Part shown: positions 13,134 through 13,361 of the stretch, one piece after another
How positions within the stretch are numbered: the stretch's first letter is position 1
How the letters are laid out: each line of letters begins with the position of its first letter
Origin: Solirubrobacterales bacterium
Lineage (GTDB): Bacteria; Actinomycetota; Thermoleophilia; Solirubrobacterales; Solirubrobacteraceae
Assembly: GCA_003151895.1 (NCBI GenBank)
Contig: PLYX01000146.1
Coordinates: 1 to 13,361 of the forward strand
Length of the DNA: 13,361 nucleotides
Reading direction: 5' to 3'
Translations under genes and position numbers: made by a program
Notes under the pieces: generated by a model
Database searches by the model: none
What the model was told of the DNA's origin: nothing
Seen by the model: only the letters and a program-made list of their open reading frames with translations

Positions 13134-13361
13134 TTAGGCGGGGGCTACCTCAAGCGCGTACTTCCCCTGGGCCCCATCGCTGCCCTTGACGGGGTACTCG
13201 CCCGTGAAGCAGGCGTCGCAGTGCGTGGCGCGGGTGGCGCCGATCGCCTCGTACACGCCGTCGAGCGACAGATAGGCGAGCGAGTCGCAGCCGAGCTCCT
13301 CGGCGACCTCGTCGACCGTGCGTTCGTGGGCGATCATCTCCTCGCGCGTGGACATGTCGAT
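13134..13361 (-). CDS. purF: Amidophosphoribosyltransferase, C-terminal end (partial)
   Basis: Only the last 75 codons lie in the window; the gene continues past the right edge. PurF makes 5-phosphoribosylamine from PRPP and glutamine, the committed step of purine synthesis. The visible tail contains the family's late motifs: IDMSTREEMIA (from the edge), then EVAEELGCDSLAYLSLDGVY, and the near-terminal CDACFTGEYPV, followed by a short ALEVAPA tail. The Met at 13355 is internal and not a start, because the codons before it (Ile, Asp) continue the conserved block. The stop is TAA 13136-13134, six bases before the purN GTG. The active-site Cys and PRPP loop are outside the window. Confidence 0.93.
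   Translation of the reverse strand: MDMSTREEMIAHERTVDEVAEELGCDSLAYLSLDGVYEAIGATRATHCDACFTGEYPVKGSDGAQGKYALEVAPA

Overview
The window is high-GC DNA with actinobacterial features: an FprA-type NADPH-ferredoxin reductase, a DUF2993/LmeA-type lipid-binding protein, DrrAB-type ABC exporter genes, GTG starts, and many genes whose -10 box sits so close to the start codon that the mRNA would be leaderless. A deep-branching soil actinobacterium (for example class Thermoleophilia) would fit. That assignment is an inference from style, not from a marker gene.

Left part (1-4675): a PIN-domain (VapC-like) gene broken by an in-frame amber codon; tRNA-Asp(GTC) on the minus strand; a palindrome-rich promoter region; a cytochrome P450; a convergent DUF2993 gene overlapping the P450 3' end; a two-copy 48-bp tandem repeat between divergent genes; tRNA-Val(TAC), whose last base lies one nucleotide before the ATG of a ferredoxin-NADP(+) reductase; and tRNA-Lys(TTT). 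P450 and reductase could belong to one electron-transfer chain (NADPH, reductase, ferredoxin, P450), although no ferredoxin gene is in the window.

Middle part (4676-8831, plus strand): a gene-poor 183-bp stretch with palindromes and -10 boxes; an AAA_14/DUF4143 ATPase; a remnant of a trypsin-like (HtrA/S1C) protease on the minus strand; a DEDDh 3'-5' exonuclease; a short-chain dehydrogenase; and a Uma2-family putative nuclease. This looks like accessory cargo next to tRNA genes, but no integrase or duplicated attachment site is visible.

Right part (8847-13361, minus strand): a compact co-directional run reading purF (C-terminal end only), purN, purH, ABC ATPase, ABC-2 permease. The purine genes catalyse the first, third and last two steps of IMP synthesis. 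The two exporter genes follow purH after 10 nt and are joined to each other by an unusual chain of TGATG stop/start overlaps around a 19-codon ORF.

The most notable non-gene signals are: (i) four genes with a TANNNT box exactly 6 nt before the start codon, predicting leaderless mRNAs; (ii) the tRNA-Val/reductase junction, where tRNA 3' processing would itself create a near-leaderless mRNA; (iii) the TGATG-ORF-TGATG linker in the exporter; and (iv) two gene remnants. I found no CRISPR array, insertion sequence, prophage or recognised complete defence system.
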